From Actinomycetota bacterium (GTDB taxonomy: Bacteria > Actinomycetota > Actinomycetes > Actinomycetales > Microbacteriaceae), in assembly GCA_009702455.1 (NCBI GenBank), contig WLIA01000010.1:1-32931 (forward strand): DNA of 32,931 nucleotides. The letters run 5' to 3'. Below are positions 1 to 8,612 of the stretch, piece by piece. Under the pieces are notes generated by a model. That model saw only the letters and a list, made by a program, of their open reading frames with translations, searched no databases and was not told the DNA's origin. The position numbers and the translations under genes were made by a program. Within the stretch, counting starts at the first letter, position 1. Each line of letters starts with the position of its first letter.

Positions 1-558
1 CTCAACTGGATGAACCCACCCTGCACGCTGACCGTTGAGCCAGCCGCGGGTGACGCCCTCGAAGCCGGTGCTCTCGAGATCTGGAAGGTTTCGCAGGCCA
101 AGACCGAAGACCAGTTGCGCATCACGATCTATGGCGTGCACGCCGATGTGTCGCACGACCTCGGTGTTGACCCTGGCCTCATCAAGGATGGCGTCGAGTT
201 TCACCTTCAAGAACTCTTGGCCGAACAGGTGCATCGCGTGCACGAAGGTGCCACGTTGGTTCGCCGTGAATATTTCACGGCAATTGGTCCGGTTGATTTG
301 CTGTTGGCTCACCCGGATGGTGGGCATATCGCGGTCGAGCTCAAACGCCGCGGAGACATCGACGGGGTTGAGCAACTCACTCGTTACCTTGAGCTATTGA
401 ATCGCGACACCGTGCTCGCGCCGGTGCGCGGAGTATTTGCGGCGCAAGAAATCAAACCGCAGGCTCGCACGCTTGCAGAAGATCGCGGAATCGTTTGTTT
501 GGTTCTCGACTACGACGACATGCGTGGCATCGAGCCGACTAATCCGCAGTTGTTTTAG
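1..558 (+). CDS. nucS: Endonuclease NucS, 5'-truncated by window edge
   Basis: NucS is the mismatch-specific DNA endonuclease that takes the place of MutS/MutL repair in Archaea and many Actinobacteria. The reading frame is open from base 1 and starts with LNWMNPPC, a stretch that lies about 40 residues into mycobacterial NucS, so the N-terminal part is outside the window. The remaining 185 residues hold the RecB-like nuclease core: [26 protein letters not shown] with the metal-binding Asp, and [19 protein letters not shown] with the ExK pair. The tail ends in PQLF, resembling the C-terminal beta-clamp-binding motif known for actinobacterial NucS (the clamp role here is inferred). An ATG at 10 is internal, not the start. 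The gene converges on a minus-strand gene 10 bases away, with no clear terminator between them. Confidence 0.93.
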   Translation, partial: LNWMNPPCTLTVEPAAGDALEAGALEIWKVSQAKTEDQLRITIYGVHADVSHDLGVDPGLIKDGVEFHLQELLAEQVHRVHEGATLVRREYFTAIGPVDLLLAHPDGGHIAVELKRRGDIDGVEQLTRYLELLNRDTVLAPVRGVFAAQEIKPQARTLAEDRGIVCLVLDYDDMRGIEPTNPQLF

Positions 559-568
559 TTTCGCGTTT

Positions 569-2320
569 CTAAATTGTCTTATTGCTGATTGGCAACTGCG
601 CAACCAAACATGTTTTGCCTTTGTGTCGTTCTGCTGTTAGCTGCCAACTCAAACTGAGGTCGTCAATCATCGATAGCCCAAGGCCTTTGGGCTGTTCGCG
701 CAAGAGGGTGTGGCCATCGTTGCAAACTTCTAGTTCAATCACGTCGTCTTGTTCGCGGCTTAGGGTTATCCAAGCGTTTTTAGAATTGCCGTGACGAACA
801 GCGTTGCTGATTGCCTCTTTGCAAATCTCGTTGATGCAATTTCTAATATCGCGGTTGGTTTCGATTGCACGGCTTGCTCGCGCACTCGTCTCAACCTTGA
901 TATCGCAGATGCCAGCCCAGGTGCGAACCAATTCGTCGATGCCTTGGCTGAAGTCAACGTCTGTTGATGGCGGTTTGGTGAGTGCGGCCATAGCTCTGTT
1001 GATGTCTTGCTTCACCATCTCTAGTTCATAGGGCTCAAGCTTTTCGCTGCGCTGCAGGCGGGTTACGGCGGCACTCAAGGCTCCCTGAACGTCGCCGTGC
1101 AACACATAAGACCATGCCCGACGCTCAAGCCATAGGCGCTGCTCAAACAGCGATACCTCTTTAGTCAGCTGGTCGTTGAAGCGGCGCAGATCAACCTCAT
1201 AGCGGTCTCTGGCGGTGTCAATCGCTCGAGTGTATGAGGTGAAGAAGAATGAGCCAACTGAAAGCGAGACCATCCAAATGGTCATATTGACGACCTCTGG
1301 GGTGAAGCCGTAGCGCCAGAGCAAAATCAGAACGGCAGGCACAACAGCAACTGTTGCGAGAATTGCCTGCAACGAAAGGCCAAGCCAAACTTTGAACTCT
1401 CGCGTCTTTGGCAGCAGCAATCTGAAAAGCGCCATGCTGAGAGCAACACCCAGCGCACCGAGCAGGCCGCGAAACATCGAACCGCGGTCGACAACCAAGA
1501 ACCCAACCAGCGGGTAACTTGTGATCAGCAAACCACTTGCCTGCAGAATTCGAATGTTTCTGCGCAGATTGAAGCTCGAATTCCATTCTGCTTTGGCAAC
1601 CGGCTGTCGAAATCTCTTTTGAACAACAGTGCTCAGGTTTTCGGCATCTTGGTGAAGGGTTCTGCTCAGAGGGCGCACCTGGGTGTGAATCACTTCACGC
1701 AACTGGTCGATAAGTAGCAGGCGAGAGCCACTATCGACTTTCTCAGACAGCAGGTGGTTAATTTTTTCAATCGATGGCGAAACGGTATCGATGGTTTTTG
1801 CGCGCATGCTTTCGAGAGCGTCTTGAAGAATTTGTTTTGCGCTGTCGCGGTAGCCGAGCAACTGATCTTCAACTTCGCTCAACTCGCGAATTCTTTCGTT
1901 TCGCTCAATCACCGCGCCACGCAAATTGTTGAAAAATATGAACATCGCTGTGTGACCGATAAAGCCGCCAACCGCGCGAATGTTCCAGAGACCTTCAGCG
2001 TCTAGCCCCCACAGGTTTGCCGCCACGCCTACGAATACGTTGGCAGCCGCTCCAGCGATGCCAATGGTCAAGAGGTTCAGCCAGACAGCGCTCTTTTTGC
2101 GAAGTCGCCTGCGCAAACCGAGGGCAAGAACCAAAAAGACGACGGCGAGCATGATTGCCGAGCTGATCAGCCAGAGCACAGCCCATAGCGGGCTGAAGTT
2201 GCCGGTGCGGTTAGGGTCAGAGACCAAAGCGGTAATTAGGCGAATGCCAATAATCCAAGAGAGCACCCAGGCGTTCCAACTAGAGAGCGAGCCTAGGCGG
2301 GTCTTGGTATTCAACTTCAC
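569..2320 (-). CDS. Membrane sensor histidine-kinase-like protein, orphan
   Basis: The 583-residue protein has an N-terminal block of about four membrane segments (residues ~15-135), a charged helical stretch (~140-250), a second block of about four membrane segments (~255-375), another helical stretch, and a C-terminal HATPase_c domain. The ATPase N box is EAISNAVRHGN and the G box is KGLGLSMIDD. The presumed dimerisation region carries YVLHGDVQGAL, which looks like a variant of the HisKA_3 LHD phospho-acceptor box, so whether it autophosphorylates is uncertain. No response regulator lies next to it. The start is GTG at 2320; a TAATCT element ends 7 bases upstream, which favours a leaderless transcript. 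It diverges from the nonulosonate operon, so a regulatory link is possible but unproven. Confidence 0.75.
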   Translation of the reverse strand: MKLNTKTRLGSLSSWNAWVLSWIIGIRLITALVSDPNRTGNFSPLWAVLWLISSAIMLAVVFLVLALGLRRRLRKKSAVWLNLLTIGIAGAAANVFVGVAANLWGLDAEGLWNIRAVGGFIGHTAMFIFFNNLRGAVIERNERIRELSEVEDQLLGYRDSAKQILQDALESMRAKTIDTVSPSIEKINHLLSEKVDSGSRLLLIDQLREVIHTQVRPLSRTLHQDAENLSTVVQKRFRQPVAKAEWNSSFNLRRNIRILQASGLLITSYPLVGFLVVDRGSMFRGLLGALGVALSMALFRLLLPKTREFKVWLGLSLQAILATVAVVPAVLILLWRYGFTPEVVNMTIWMVSLSVGSFFFTSYTRAIDTARDRYEVDLRRFNDQLTKEVSLFEQRLWLERRAWSYVLHGDVQGALSAAVTRLQRSEKLEPYELEMVKQDINRAMAALTKPPSTDVDFSQGIDELVRTWAGICDIKVETSARASRAIETNRDIRNCINEICKEAISNAVRHGNSKNAWITLSREQDDVIELEVCNDGHTLLREQPKGLGLSMIDDLSLSWQLTAERHKGKTCLVAQLPISNKTI

Positions 2321-2326
2321 CTTGCC

Positions 2327-2332
2327 AGATTA
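2327..2332 (-). promoter_or_regulatory. -10 element of the histidine-kinase gene (leaderless)
   Basis: On the minus strand TAATCT is followed by six bases (GGCAAG) and then the GTG start. The hexamer fits TANNNT and its distance puts the transcription start at or next to the start codon. No convincing -35 box is seen. Confidence 0.5.
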
Positions 2333-2362
2333 GGGCTCGCTCGAGGCCTGGCGACGGGTATC

Positions 2363-2376
2363 TTCGCAAAAGCGAA
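2363..2376. promoter_or_regulatory. Short inverted repeat between divergent promoters
   Basis: TTCGC-AAAA-GCGAA is a perfect 5-bp dyad in the 106-base gap between the kinase gene and legB, lying between the two proposed -10 elements. It could be an operator acting on both genes, or chance. Confidence 0.25.
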
Positions 2377-2412
2377 TAGGTCTCGGGCTAGGGCGCTTTG
2401 GGGCTCAAAGGC

Positions 2413-2418
2413 TAGAAT
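2413..2418 (+). promoter_or_regulatory. -10 element of the nonulosonate operon (leaderless)
   Basis: TAGAAT lies eight bases before the ATG at 2427, so transcription probably begins at or just before the A of the start codon. There is no Shine-Dalgarno sequence upstream of this ATG, which agrees with a leaderless mRNA. This is the only clear promoter seen before the packed genes that follow. Confidence 0.55.
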
Positions 2419-2426
2419 TGGGCCTT

Positions 2427-3422
2427 ATGAAGGTCTTTTTGACAGGCGCAGACGGTTTCATCGGTTCTCACCTAGCCGAGCACCTGGTTCGCAGCGGACA
2501 CGAGGTTCAAGCCCTCGCCATCTATAACTCGCAGGGTTCATGGGGTTGGCTCGACACCCTTCCAGCTGACATCAAAAAAGAGCTCAACGTGGTTCTCGGC
2601 GACATTCGCGACCCATATCACATGAACCAGCTGGTGGCCGGGCAAGACGCCGTTATGCACCTGGCGGCCCTGATCGCCATCCCGTTCAGTTATGTGGCGC
2701 CAGACATGTATGTTCAGACCAACGTTCAGGGCACCCTGAACCTCTTGAATGCGGCCAGAACCCACGGGGTTAGCCGGTTCATTCACACTTCGACCTCAGA
2801 GGTCTATGGCACCGCCCAGTATGTGCCCATGGATGAAGGCCACGTGCTTCAGGGTCAATCGCCATACTCGGCCTCGAAAATCGGTGCAGACCAGATGGTT
2901 CGCTCGTTCTATTCGTCGTTTGAGCTGCCAACCCTGACCATTCGCCCTTTCAACACCTACGGCCCGCGTCAATCGGCCCGTGCGGTGATTCCGACCATCA
3001 TTTCGCAGCTGGCCGCCGGCAAGAAGTCGATCAACCTGGGTGCTTTGACCCCGACCCGCGACTTTACATATGTCACGGATACGGCCCGTGGCTTCGAGAA
3101 GGCTCTGCATGCGAACTCGGGATTCGGCGAGGTAACCAACCTAGGCGTTGGCTTCGAGGTCTCGATTGGCCAGACCTTCGACATCATCAACGAGCTCATG
3201 GGTGCCGGGGCAGTGGCCACCGAAGACGCCAACCGCATTCGCCCGAAGAACTCAGAGGTCGAGCGCTTGTTCAGCGATAACACAAAGGCCAAGACGGTTT
3301 TGGGCTGGCAGCCAGAGATCGTTGGCATCGAAGGGTTCCGCGTTGGTCTCGAGAAGACCATCGAATGGTTCTCGAAGCCAGAGAACCTCGCACATTACCG
3401 ACCAGACGAATACACCGTCTAA
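2427..3422 (+). CDS. legB: LegB-type NAD-dependent nucleotide-sugar 4,6-dehydratase
   Basis: This is a short-chain dehydrogenase/epimerase-fold enzyme of 331 residues. It starts with the Rossmann motif GADGFIGSH (residues ~7-15), followed by the LegB-like YNSQGSWGWLD, HLAALIAIPFSY, HTSTSEVYGTAQ and the catalytic PYSASKIGADQ (YxxxK). In the known legionaminic acid route LegB converts GDP-GlcNAc to a 4-keto-6-deoxy sugar. ATG 2427 is preferred over an in-frame TTG at 2418, because the latter is inside the -10 element and the family normally begins MK-hydrophobic-TG. It is the first gene of the operon; legC follows after 12 bases. The whole downstream gene set supports the legionaminate reading over other 4,6-dehydratase roles. 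Confidence 0.88.
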   Translation: MKVFLTGADGFIGSHLAEHLVRSGHEVQALAIYNSQGSWGWLDTLPADIKKELNVVLGDIRDPYHMNQLVAGQDAVMHLAALIAIPFSYVAPDMYVQTNVQGTLNLLNAARTHGVSRFIHTSTSEVYGTAQYVPMDEGHVLQGQSPYSASKIGADQMVRSFYSSFELPTLTIRPFNTYGPRQSARAVIPTIISQLAAGKKSINLGALTPTRDFTYVTDTARGFEKALHANSGFGEVTNLGVGFEVSIGQTFDIINELMGAGAVATEDANRIRPKNSEVERLFSDNTKAKTVLGWQPEIVGIEGFRVGLEKTIEWFSKPENLAHYRPDEYTV

Positions 3423-3434
3423 GCGGGGGTTCTG

Positions 3435-4607
3435 TTGACTAACTCGCTAGCGTCAGTTTTCGTAGACCGCATTCGTGCGGTGGTCGGGCACCAATCAGAA
3501 CCGATTGGTTTGCACGTGCCCGAGATTGGCGAGCTCGAGAAGAAATACATCAACGAATGTCTCGATAGCACATTCGTTTCATCGGTCGGTGCGTTCATTC
3601 CGAAACTCGAAGAGCGAATGCAAGAGATCACCGGCGCACGTCACGCCGTGGCAGTGTCAAACGGAACCGTCGGTTTGCAAGTTGCAATGTTTCTTGCCGG
3701 TGTTGAACCGGGTGACGAAGTAATCATTCCAACGCTTTCATTCATTGCAACGGCAAACGCGGTGTCACACTGCGGTGCGCATGTCTTCTTTGTTGATTCA
3801 GAAGAATCAACTCTCGGAATGTCTGCCGAATCTTTGCGGGTCGCGCTCGCGGGTTTCACGCGCTCGGGTTCTTCGCTAGTGAATCCTTCTACCGGTCGCC
3901 GCATCGCTGCGATCGCGCCGATGCACACGCTCGGTCACCCGGTAGACATCCGTGCGATTGTGGCCGTGGCAAATGAATACGGCGTGCCGGTTGTTGAAGA
4001 TGCCGCTGAGTCGCTCGGTTCGTTTGTCGGTTCGCAGCACACCGGCACTTTTGGTCTCACCGCCATGATCTCTTTCAACGGAAACAAGATTGTCACCACG
4101 GGTGGCGGTGGCGTGATCTTGACTAACGACGAGGCCATTGGCAAGCGCGCCAAGCACATCACAACGACCGCCAAGCTCGCTCACAAGTGGGAGTTTGAGC
4201 ACGACGAGATTGCCTGGAACTACCGCATGCCCAACCTGAACGCCGCTCTGGGCATGGCGCAGCTCGACAAGTATCCGCGCTTTCTTGAGCAGAAGCGTCG
4301 CCTGGCTGGCAAGTATGCAGAGGCTTTTGCCGGGGTAGAGGGCCTATCTTTCGTGGTCGAACCGGCCGGCACCACCTCTAACTACTGGCTCTGCTCGATT
4401 CGCCTCGACGAGCCATCGCTGGCTCTTCGCGACGAACTGATGACCGCCGCACACGAGGCCGGCCTTTTGGTTCGCCCAATGTGGAACCTCTTGCACCAGC
4501 AGCGCATGTATTCGTCTGCCAGCCGAGGCGATGTTTCGGTTGCCACCGACTTGCACGCTTCGCTCATCTGTCTACCGTCGACTCCGGCTTTGGCCGAAGC
4601 GGTCTAG
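3435..4607 (+). CDS. legC: LegC-type PLP-dependent aminotransferase
   Basis: The 390-residue protein belongs to the DegT/DnrJ/EryC1 sugar aminotransferase family. Visible are the fold signature GARHAVAVSNGTVGLQ, PTLSFIATANAV, VVEDAAESLGS and the PLP-lysine region SFNGNKIVTTGGGG. In the legionaminic pathway LegC adds an amino group at C4 of the LegB product. The start is TTG at 3435, set by a GGGGG Shine-Dalgarno-like run at 3425-3429; no ATG lies near. The C-terminal half (WNYRMPNLNAALGMAQL and following) is complete. The stop is three bases before the next gene's GTG. Homologous aminotransferases (PseC, PglE) act in related pathways; the pairing with LegB and the epimerase below decides for LegC. 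Confidence 0.88.
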   Translation: MTNSLASVFVDRIRAVVGHQSEPIGLHVPEIGELEKKYINECLDSTFVSSVGAFIPKLEERMQEITGARHAVAVSNGTVGLQVAMFLAGVEPGDEVIIPTLSFIATANAVSHCGAHVFFVDSEESTLGMSAESLRVALAGFTRSGSSLVNPSTGRRIAAIAPMHTLGHPVDIRAIVAVANEYGVPVVEDAAESLGSFVGSQHTGTFGLTAMISFNGNKIVTTGGGGVILTNDEAIGKRAKHITTTAKLAHKWEFEHDEIAWNYRMPNLNAALGMAQLDKYPRFLEQKRRLAGKYAEAFAGVEGLSFVVEPAGTTSNYWLCSIRLDEPSLALRDELMTAAHEAGLLVRPMWNLLHQQRMYSSASRGDVSVATDLHASLICLPSTPALAEAV

Positions 4608-4610
4608 TCG

Positions 4611-5795
4611 GTGACCGCACGCATGTCTCGCAAAGTTGCAGTTATGACCGGCACCCGTGCCGACTTCGGATTGCTGCGACCACTTCTTCTTGAACTTGAC
4701 TCTCGCAGCGATGTGACTTTGCAGTTGATTGCAACCGGCACGCACCTGTCTGAAGCACACGGTCGCACTGTTGGCGAAATTACAGCGGCCGGTTTTTCTG
4801 TTGCCGCCGAGGTTTCGATTTGGAGTGAAGTCGCCTCAACACGCGACTCATCACTAAGCGCAGCACTCGACACCGGCAACGCGGTTGCAGAATTCTCGAA
4901 GACTCTTGCTGCGCTTCAACCAGATGTAGTTGTTGTGCTCGGCGATCGCCTAGAAGCTTTTGCGATGGCAACCGCTGCTGTGGTTTTGCAGATTCCGGTT
5001 GCTCACATTCACGGCGGCGAACTAACTCTCGGTGCCATGGATGACTCGCTGCGTCACGCAATCACCAAGCTCTCATATCTGCACTTCGCAACCACCGATG
5101 AGCACGCGGCTCGAATCGTGCGAATGGGCGAAGAACCATCGCGCGTCTTCAACTTTGGTGCACCGGTGCTCGACACTCTTTCGGGCATGCACTTCATGAC
5201 CCGCGAAGAAATCGAAGCCAAGTTTGGCGTTGTCTTCGGTGCTCGCACTGCGCTGATGACTTTTCATCCGGCGGCTTTTGACGAAGCGCCAGCGCTCGAG
5301 ATGTTCGAAGAGCTCTTGGCGGCAATCGATGAGATGCACGAGTGCCACTTCATTTTCACCGGCACCAACAACGACATCGGCAGCGACGAGGTGCGCGAGC
5401 GCATGGCTGCCTTCGTGGCTGCCCGGCCAGAGCGGGTTACCTATGTCGAATCGTTTGGCCAGCAGGGTTATCTGAGCGCAATGCACCGCGTTGACCTGGT
5501 GGTTGGCAACTCGTCTTCGACCGTGCTCGAAGCGCCGCTGCTTGGCACCCCTTCGGTCTTGGTTGGCAATCGCCAAGAGGGTCGCCCGCTGGCAGCAAGT
5601 GTTATCAAGGCTCACGCCGACCGCTCAGAGCTGCTGCAGAGCATGCGCAAGGCCATCGGGCCCGATTTTGTCGAAGAGATCGCCGGCCAGGGCGCACCTT
5701 TTGGCCAGCCAGGTTTCGCCAAGAAGGCAGCAGATGCTTTGGCATCGGCCAAGTTTGCGACACCATTGAAGAAGAAGTTCTGGGAGGGCCAGTGA
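4611..5795 (+). CDS. legG: Hydrolysing UDP/GDP-sugar 2-epimerase (NeuC/LegG)
   Basis: The 394-residue protein is of the UDP-GlcNAc 2-epimerase family, hydrolysing branch: it epimerises C2 and releases the nucleotide, giving a free 6-deoxy-diamino-mannose in the legionaminic route. Motifs include TGTRADFGLLRPLL at the N terminus, VVLGDRLEAFAMATAA, HIHGGELTLGAMDDSLRH, and the nucleotide-binding part NSSSTVLEAPLLGTPSVLVG. The start is GTG 4611 or ATG 4623; neither has a clear ribosome binding site, and both leave the GTRAD motif intact. The stop overlaps the next start as GTGA, a sign of translational coupling. Family members act on sialic acid precursors (NeuC) or Leg precursors (LegG); the neighbours favour LegG. 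Confidence 0.86.
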   Translation: MTARMSRKVAVMTGTRADFGLLRPLLLELDSRSDVTLQLIATGTHLSEAHGRTVGEITAAGFSVAAEVSIWSEVASTRDSSLSAALDTGNAVAEFSKTLAALQPDVVVVLGDRLEAFAMATAAVVLQIPVAHIHGGELTLGAMDDSLRHAITKLSYLHFATTDEHAARIVRMGEEPSRVFNFGAPVLDTLSGMHFMTREEIEAKFGVVFGARTALMTFHPAAFDEAPALEMFEELLAAIDEMHECHFIFTGTNNDIGSDEVRERMAAFVAARPERVTYVESFGQQGYLSAMHRVDLVVGNSSSTVLEAPLLGTPSVLVGNRQEGRPLAASVIKAHADRSELLQSMRKAIGPDFVEEIAGQGAPFGQPGFAKKAADALASAKFATPLKKKFWEGQ

Positions 5796-6886
5796 GCCAG
5801 AGAGTTTTGATCATCGCCGAGGCCGGGGTTAACCACAACGGCTCGCTCGAGCGTGCTCTCGAAATGGTTGAGGTGGCCAAAGACGCCGGTGCCGACATCA
5901 TCAAGTTTCAGACCTTCTCTGCCGACAAGCTAGCTCGCAAAGACGCGCAACTTGCCGAATATCAAAAGCTTGGCGACGGCGACACTCGTTCGCAGTGGGA
6001 TCTCTTGAAGGGCCTCGAGCTTTCGCACGCCGAGTTTGCGGCTATAAGAGATCACGCAAAAAAGCGCGGCATCGGTTTCTTGTCGACCGGTTTCGACCTC
6101 GACGAGCTTCAGTTTTTGATTGATGAGCTGCACATTCCGATGGTCAAGGTTGCTTCTGGCGATCTAACTTTTGCACCGATGCTTTTTGAGGCTGGGCTTT
6201 CTGGCCTGCCGGTGATTTTGTCAACCGGAATGGCGAACCTCGAAGAAATCGAGAAGTCAGTAAAGTTCATTGCCGTTGGCCTAGCGGTTTCGAGCGGAGT
6301 TTTTGAAGTGCAAACCCTGCCGACCGCTGAGAATCGTGAGCGCGCTTGGCAAGATGCGCGCGTTCAGCAAATCTTGCGCGACAAAGTGACGATTCTGCAC
6401 TGCACAACCCAATACCCGGCTGAGCTCGACATTTTGAACCTCAAGGCAATCAACGTCATTGCCGAGCGTTTCGGTTTGCCTGTCGGCTATAGCGATCACT
6501 CGAGCGGCACGCTCGCATCGGTGGTCGCAGTATCGCTCGGTGCAACCGTGATCGAAAAGCACTTCACACTTGATAAGACCATGGATGGCCCCGACCACAT
6601 GGCGTCACTCGACCCGCAAGAGTTGAAGTCACTCGTCTCGCAGATTCGCGACACCACGGTTGCTCTCGGTGAAGCGGTGAAGGAGTGCCAGCCAATCGAG
6701 GTGTCTAACCGTGCCGCGGTTCGTCGCTCGCTGGTTGCCAAGAACCCGATTGCGGCGGGTGCCGTTATTCGCGAGGCCGACCTCGAGTGCCGCCGCCCAG
6801 GTGCCGGCCGCACCAGCTTTGACTTCTATGAGGTCGTTGGCACGACCGCCGACAAAGACTATGAAGTTGGCGACTACGTTGGCTAA
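5792..6886 (+). CDS. legI: Nonulosonic acid synthase (NeuB/LegI family)
   Basis: This enzyme condenses phosphoenolpyruvate with the six-carbon amino sugar to make the nine-carbon acid. The 364 residues show the TIM-barrel NeuB signatures EAGVNHNGSLERA, DIIKFQTFSADKLA, KVASGDLTF, ILSTGMANLEEIE, LHCTTQYPAE, GLPVGYSDHSSGT and EKHFTLDKTMDGPDH, followed from about residue 305 by the C-terminal SAF (antifreeze-like) domain with RRSLVAKNPIAAGAVI and the GVGRTS-like GAGRTSFDFYEVVG. The start is GTG 5792, overlapping the previous stop by four bases, with GGGAGGG at 5782-5788 as ribosome binding site. Length and domains are complete. NeuB, LegI and PseI cannot be separated with certainty by eye; context favours LegI. 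Confidence 0.9.
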   Translation: MSQRVLIIAEAGVNHNGSLERALEMVEVAKDAGADIIKFQTFSADKLARKDAQLAEYQKLGDGDTRSQWDLLKGLELSHAEFAAIRDHAKKRGIGFLSTGFDLDELQFLIDELHIPMVKVASGDLTFAPMLFEAGLSGLPVILSTGMANLEEIEKSVKFIAVGLAVSSGVFEVQTLPTAENRERAWQDARVQQILRDKVTILHCTTQYPAELDILNLKAINVIAERFGLPVGYSDHSSGTLASVVAVSLGATVIEKHFTLDKTMDGPDHMASLDPQELKSLVSQIRDTTVALGEAVKECQPIEVSNRAAVRRSLVAKNPIAAGAVIREADLECRRPGAGRTSFDFYEVVGTTADKDYEVGDYVG

Positions 6887-6905
6887 AAACACCGCTGAGA
6901 CACCC

Positions 6906-7547
6906 ATGCTGCTGATGATCGGCGGCGGCGGTCATGCACGCGTTCTGCAAGAGGTTTTGCGTGAGGCCGGGCACGAGCTCGGCGGCTATGTTGCTCCTAG
7001 CGAAGCCGGGCTGGCGCTGGCTTCGTCTGAAGAAGTCGGTCAGCTAGAACGCATAACCGACGAACAGGCTTTAGCGCTCGACCCTGAGTCGGTGCTGCTG
7101 ATCAACGGACTTGGCTCGACAGGCGACCTATCATTGCGCGCATCGGTGTTTGAAAAATTCAAAGCCGCTGGCTTCAACTTTTTGCAGACCTCAGCGCAGA
7201 CCGCATACGTGAGTGAGAGTGCGAGTTTGCTCGAGGGTGTGCAAGTTATGCACAAGGCGGTTGTAAACCCGACTGCGCTGCTTTACGAAAACGTGATTGT
7301 TAACACCGGTGCAATTGTTGAACACAACAACGTGATCGGTGCACACAGTCACGTTTCAATTGGCGCGGTGTTAGCCGGAAACGTAACCGTTGGCGAGCGC
7401 ACTCACATTGGTGCAAACGCAACAATTTTGCAGGGCGTAAAAATCGGCTCGAACTGTATCATTGGCGCAGGCGCGGTAGTTCTCAACGACGTGTCAGACG
7501 GTCATGTTGCCATCGGTGTTCCGGCAGTTGCAAAGAAGAGAGGCTAA
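6906..7547 (+). CDS. NeuD/PglD-family hexapeptide acetyltransferase (LegH role)
   Basis: From ATG 6906 the protein is 213 residues, the usual size for NeuD/PglD sugar acetyltransferases. It opens with MLLMIGGGGHARVLQEVL, matching the family's N-terminal IIGxGGHA motif, and ends in a left-handed beta-helix domain of hexapeptide repeats (NTGAIVEHNNVIGAHSHVSI, NVTVGERTHIGANATIL, IIGAGAVVLNDV). In the legionaminic pathway the LegH acetyltransferase N-acetylates the amino group made by LegC; this is the only candidate in the cluster. Start choice is open: a TTG at 6879 would overlap the synthase stop, and an ATG at 6861 lies further up, but the family start fits 6906 best. Alternatively it may O-acetylate the finished sugar as NeuD does. 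Confidence 0.85.
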   Translation: MLLMIGGGGHARVLQEVLREAGHELGGYVAPSEAGLALASSEEVGQLERITDEQALALDPESVLLINGLGSTGDLSLRASVFEKFKAAGFNFLQTSAQTAYVSESASLLEGVQVMHKAVVNPTALLYENVIVNTGAIVEHNNVIGAHSHVSIGAVLAGNVTVGERTHIGANATILQGVKIGSNCIIGAGAVVLNDVSDGHVAIGVPAVAKKRG

Positions 7548-7549
7548 TC

Positions 7550-8605
7550 GTGATTACCGATTTGAAGTCACTCACAGTTTCTAAAGACGCAACACTTTTG
7601 CAAACCATCGAGGCCATCAACGTTGGTGCAAAGCAGATTGCACTCGTTGTCGACGAAAACTCAAAACTACTCGGCACTGTTACCGACGGCGACGTTCGCC
7701 GCGGCTTGCTTCGCGGTCTTGCGCTCGACGCATCTGTTTCAGAAGTGATGAACAAAACTCCTCACGTTGCCTCGCCTGAAGAAGACCCGCAAGAAGTTAT
7801 GGCGCGCGAATTCTCGAAGTCGATTCACCAGCTGCCGGTAATTGACGCCAGTGGCAAGCTCATCGGCCTGCTGACCGATCAAGACATGTTGGTTGCCGCC
7901 GAAATCTCGACCCCGGTTGTGCTCATGGCTGGTGGCAAGGGCGTTCGTCTGTTTCCGCTAACCAAAGATGTGCCAAAGCCGATGCTCAAGATTGGCGACC
8001 AGCCAATTATCGAAATCATTCTGCGCAAACTGCACGCACAGGGCTTCAGAAACATCTACATCTCGGTGAACTATCTGGCCGAGGTTATCCGTGATCACGT
8101 CAACGATGGAGATTGGCTCGGCCTCAAGGTCACCTACCTCGAAGAGGCTCAGCCGCTTGGCACCGCGGGTGCTCTGGCCCAGCTGGCAGGCAAAATCGGC
8201 GAACCGTTTGTGGTCATGAACAGCGACCTGCTCACCAACTGCGACCTGCGCCAGGTGGTCAAGTTTCACAAAAAGCAGTCGGCCAAGGCCACCCTCGGAG
8301 TGCGCGAATACAGCTTTCAGGTGCCTTATGGCGTTGTGAACATCGACGGCAACGAGGTCGAGTCGATCAGCGAAAAGCCGGTGCACCGCTCGATGGTATC
8401 TGCCGGCATCTATGTTCTCGACCCGTCTGCGCTAGGGCTGATTCCCACGGATGAGTTCTGCGACATGCCAACACTTCTCGACAGCATCAAGTCGCAGGGG
8501 CAGAAAGTCGTGGCGTTTCCGATTCACGAATCTTGGCTCGACATCGGTCGTCACGACGACCTCGCCGAAGCTCGCAACAACCTCGACCACTGGCTCGACT
8601 ACTAG
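7550..8605 (+). CDS. ptmE: CBS-domain sugar-1-phosphate nucleotidyltransferase (PtmE-like)
   Basis: The 351-residue protein fuses two N-terminal CBS repeats (about residues 1-120, with LGTVTDGDVRRGLLRG and IGLLTDQDMLV) to a nucleotidyltransferase domain starting at about 124 with VLMAGGKGVRLFPLT and KPMLKIGDQPIIE. The architecture matches Campylobacter PtmE, the glucosamine-1-phosphate guanylyltransferase that feeds GDP-sugars into legionaminic acid synthesis. The substrate here is inferred from that match and the linkage to legB. The CBS pair, which usually binds adenine nucleotides, suggests allosteric control. The start is GTG 7550 with AAGAGAGG at 7536-7543 as ribosome binding site, two bases after the previous stop. 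Confidence 0.85.
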   Translation: MITDLKSLTVSKDATLLQTIEAINVGAKQIALVVDENSKLLGTVTDGDVRRGLLRGLALDASVSEVMNKTPHVASPEEDPQEVMAREFSKSIHQLPVIDASGKLIGLLTDQDMLVAAEISTPVVLMAGGKGVRLFPLTKDVPKPMLKIGDQPIIEIILRKLHAQGFRNIYISVNYLAEVIRDHVNDGDWLGLKVTYLEEAQPLGTAGALAQLAGKIGEPFVVMNSDLLTNCDLRQVVKFHKKQSAKATLGVREYSFQVPYGVVNIDGNEVESISEKPVHRSMVSAGIYVLDPSALGLIPTDEFCDMPTLLDSIKSQGQKVVAFPIHESWLDIGRHDDLAEARNNLDHWLDY

Positions 8606-8612
8606 GAGAAAC

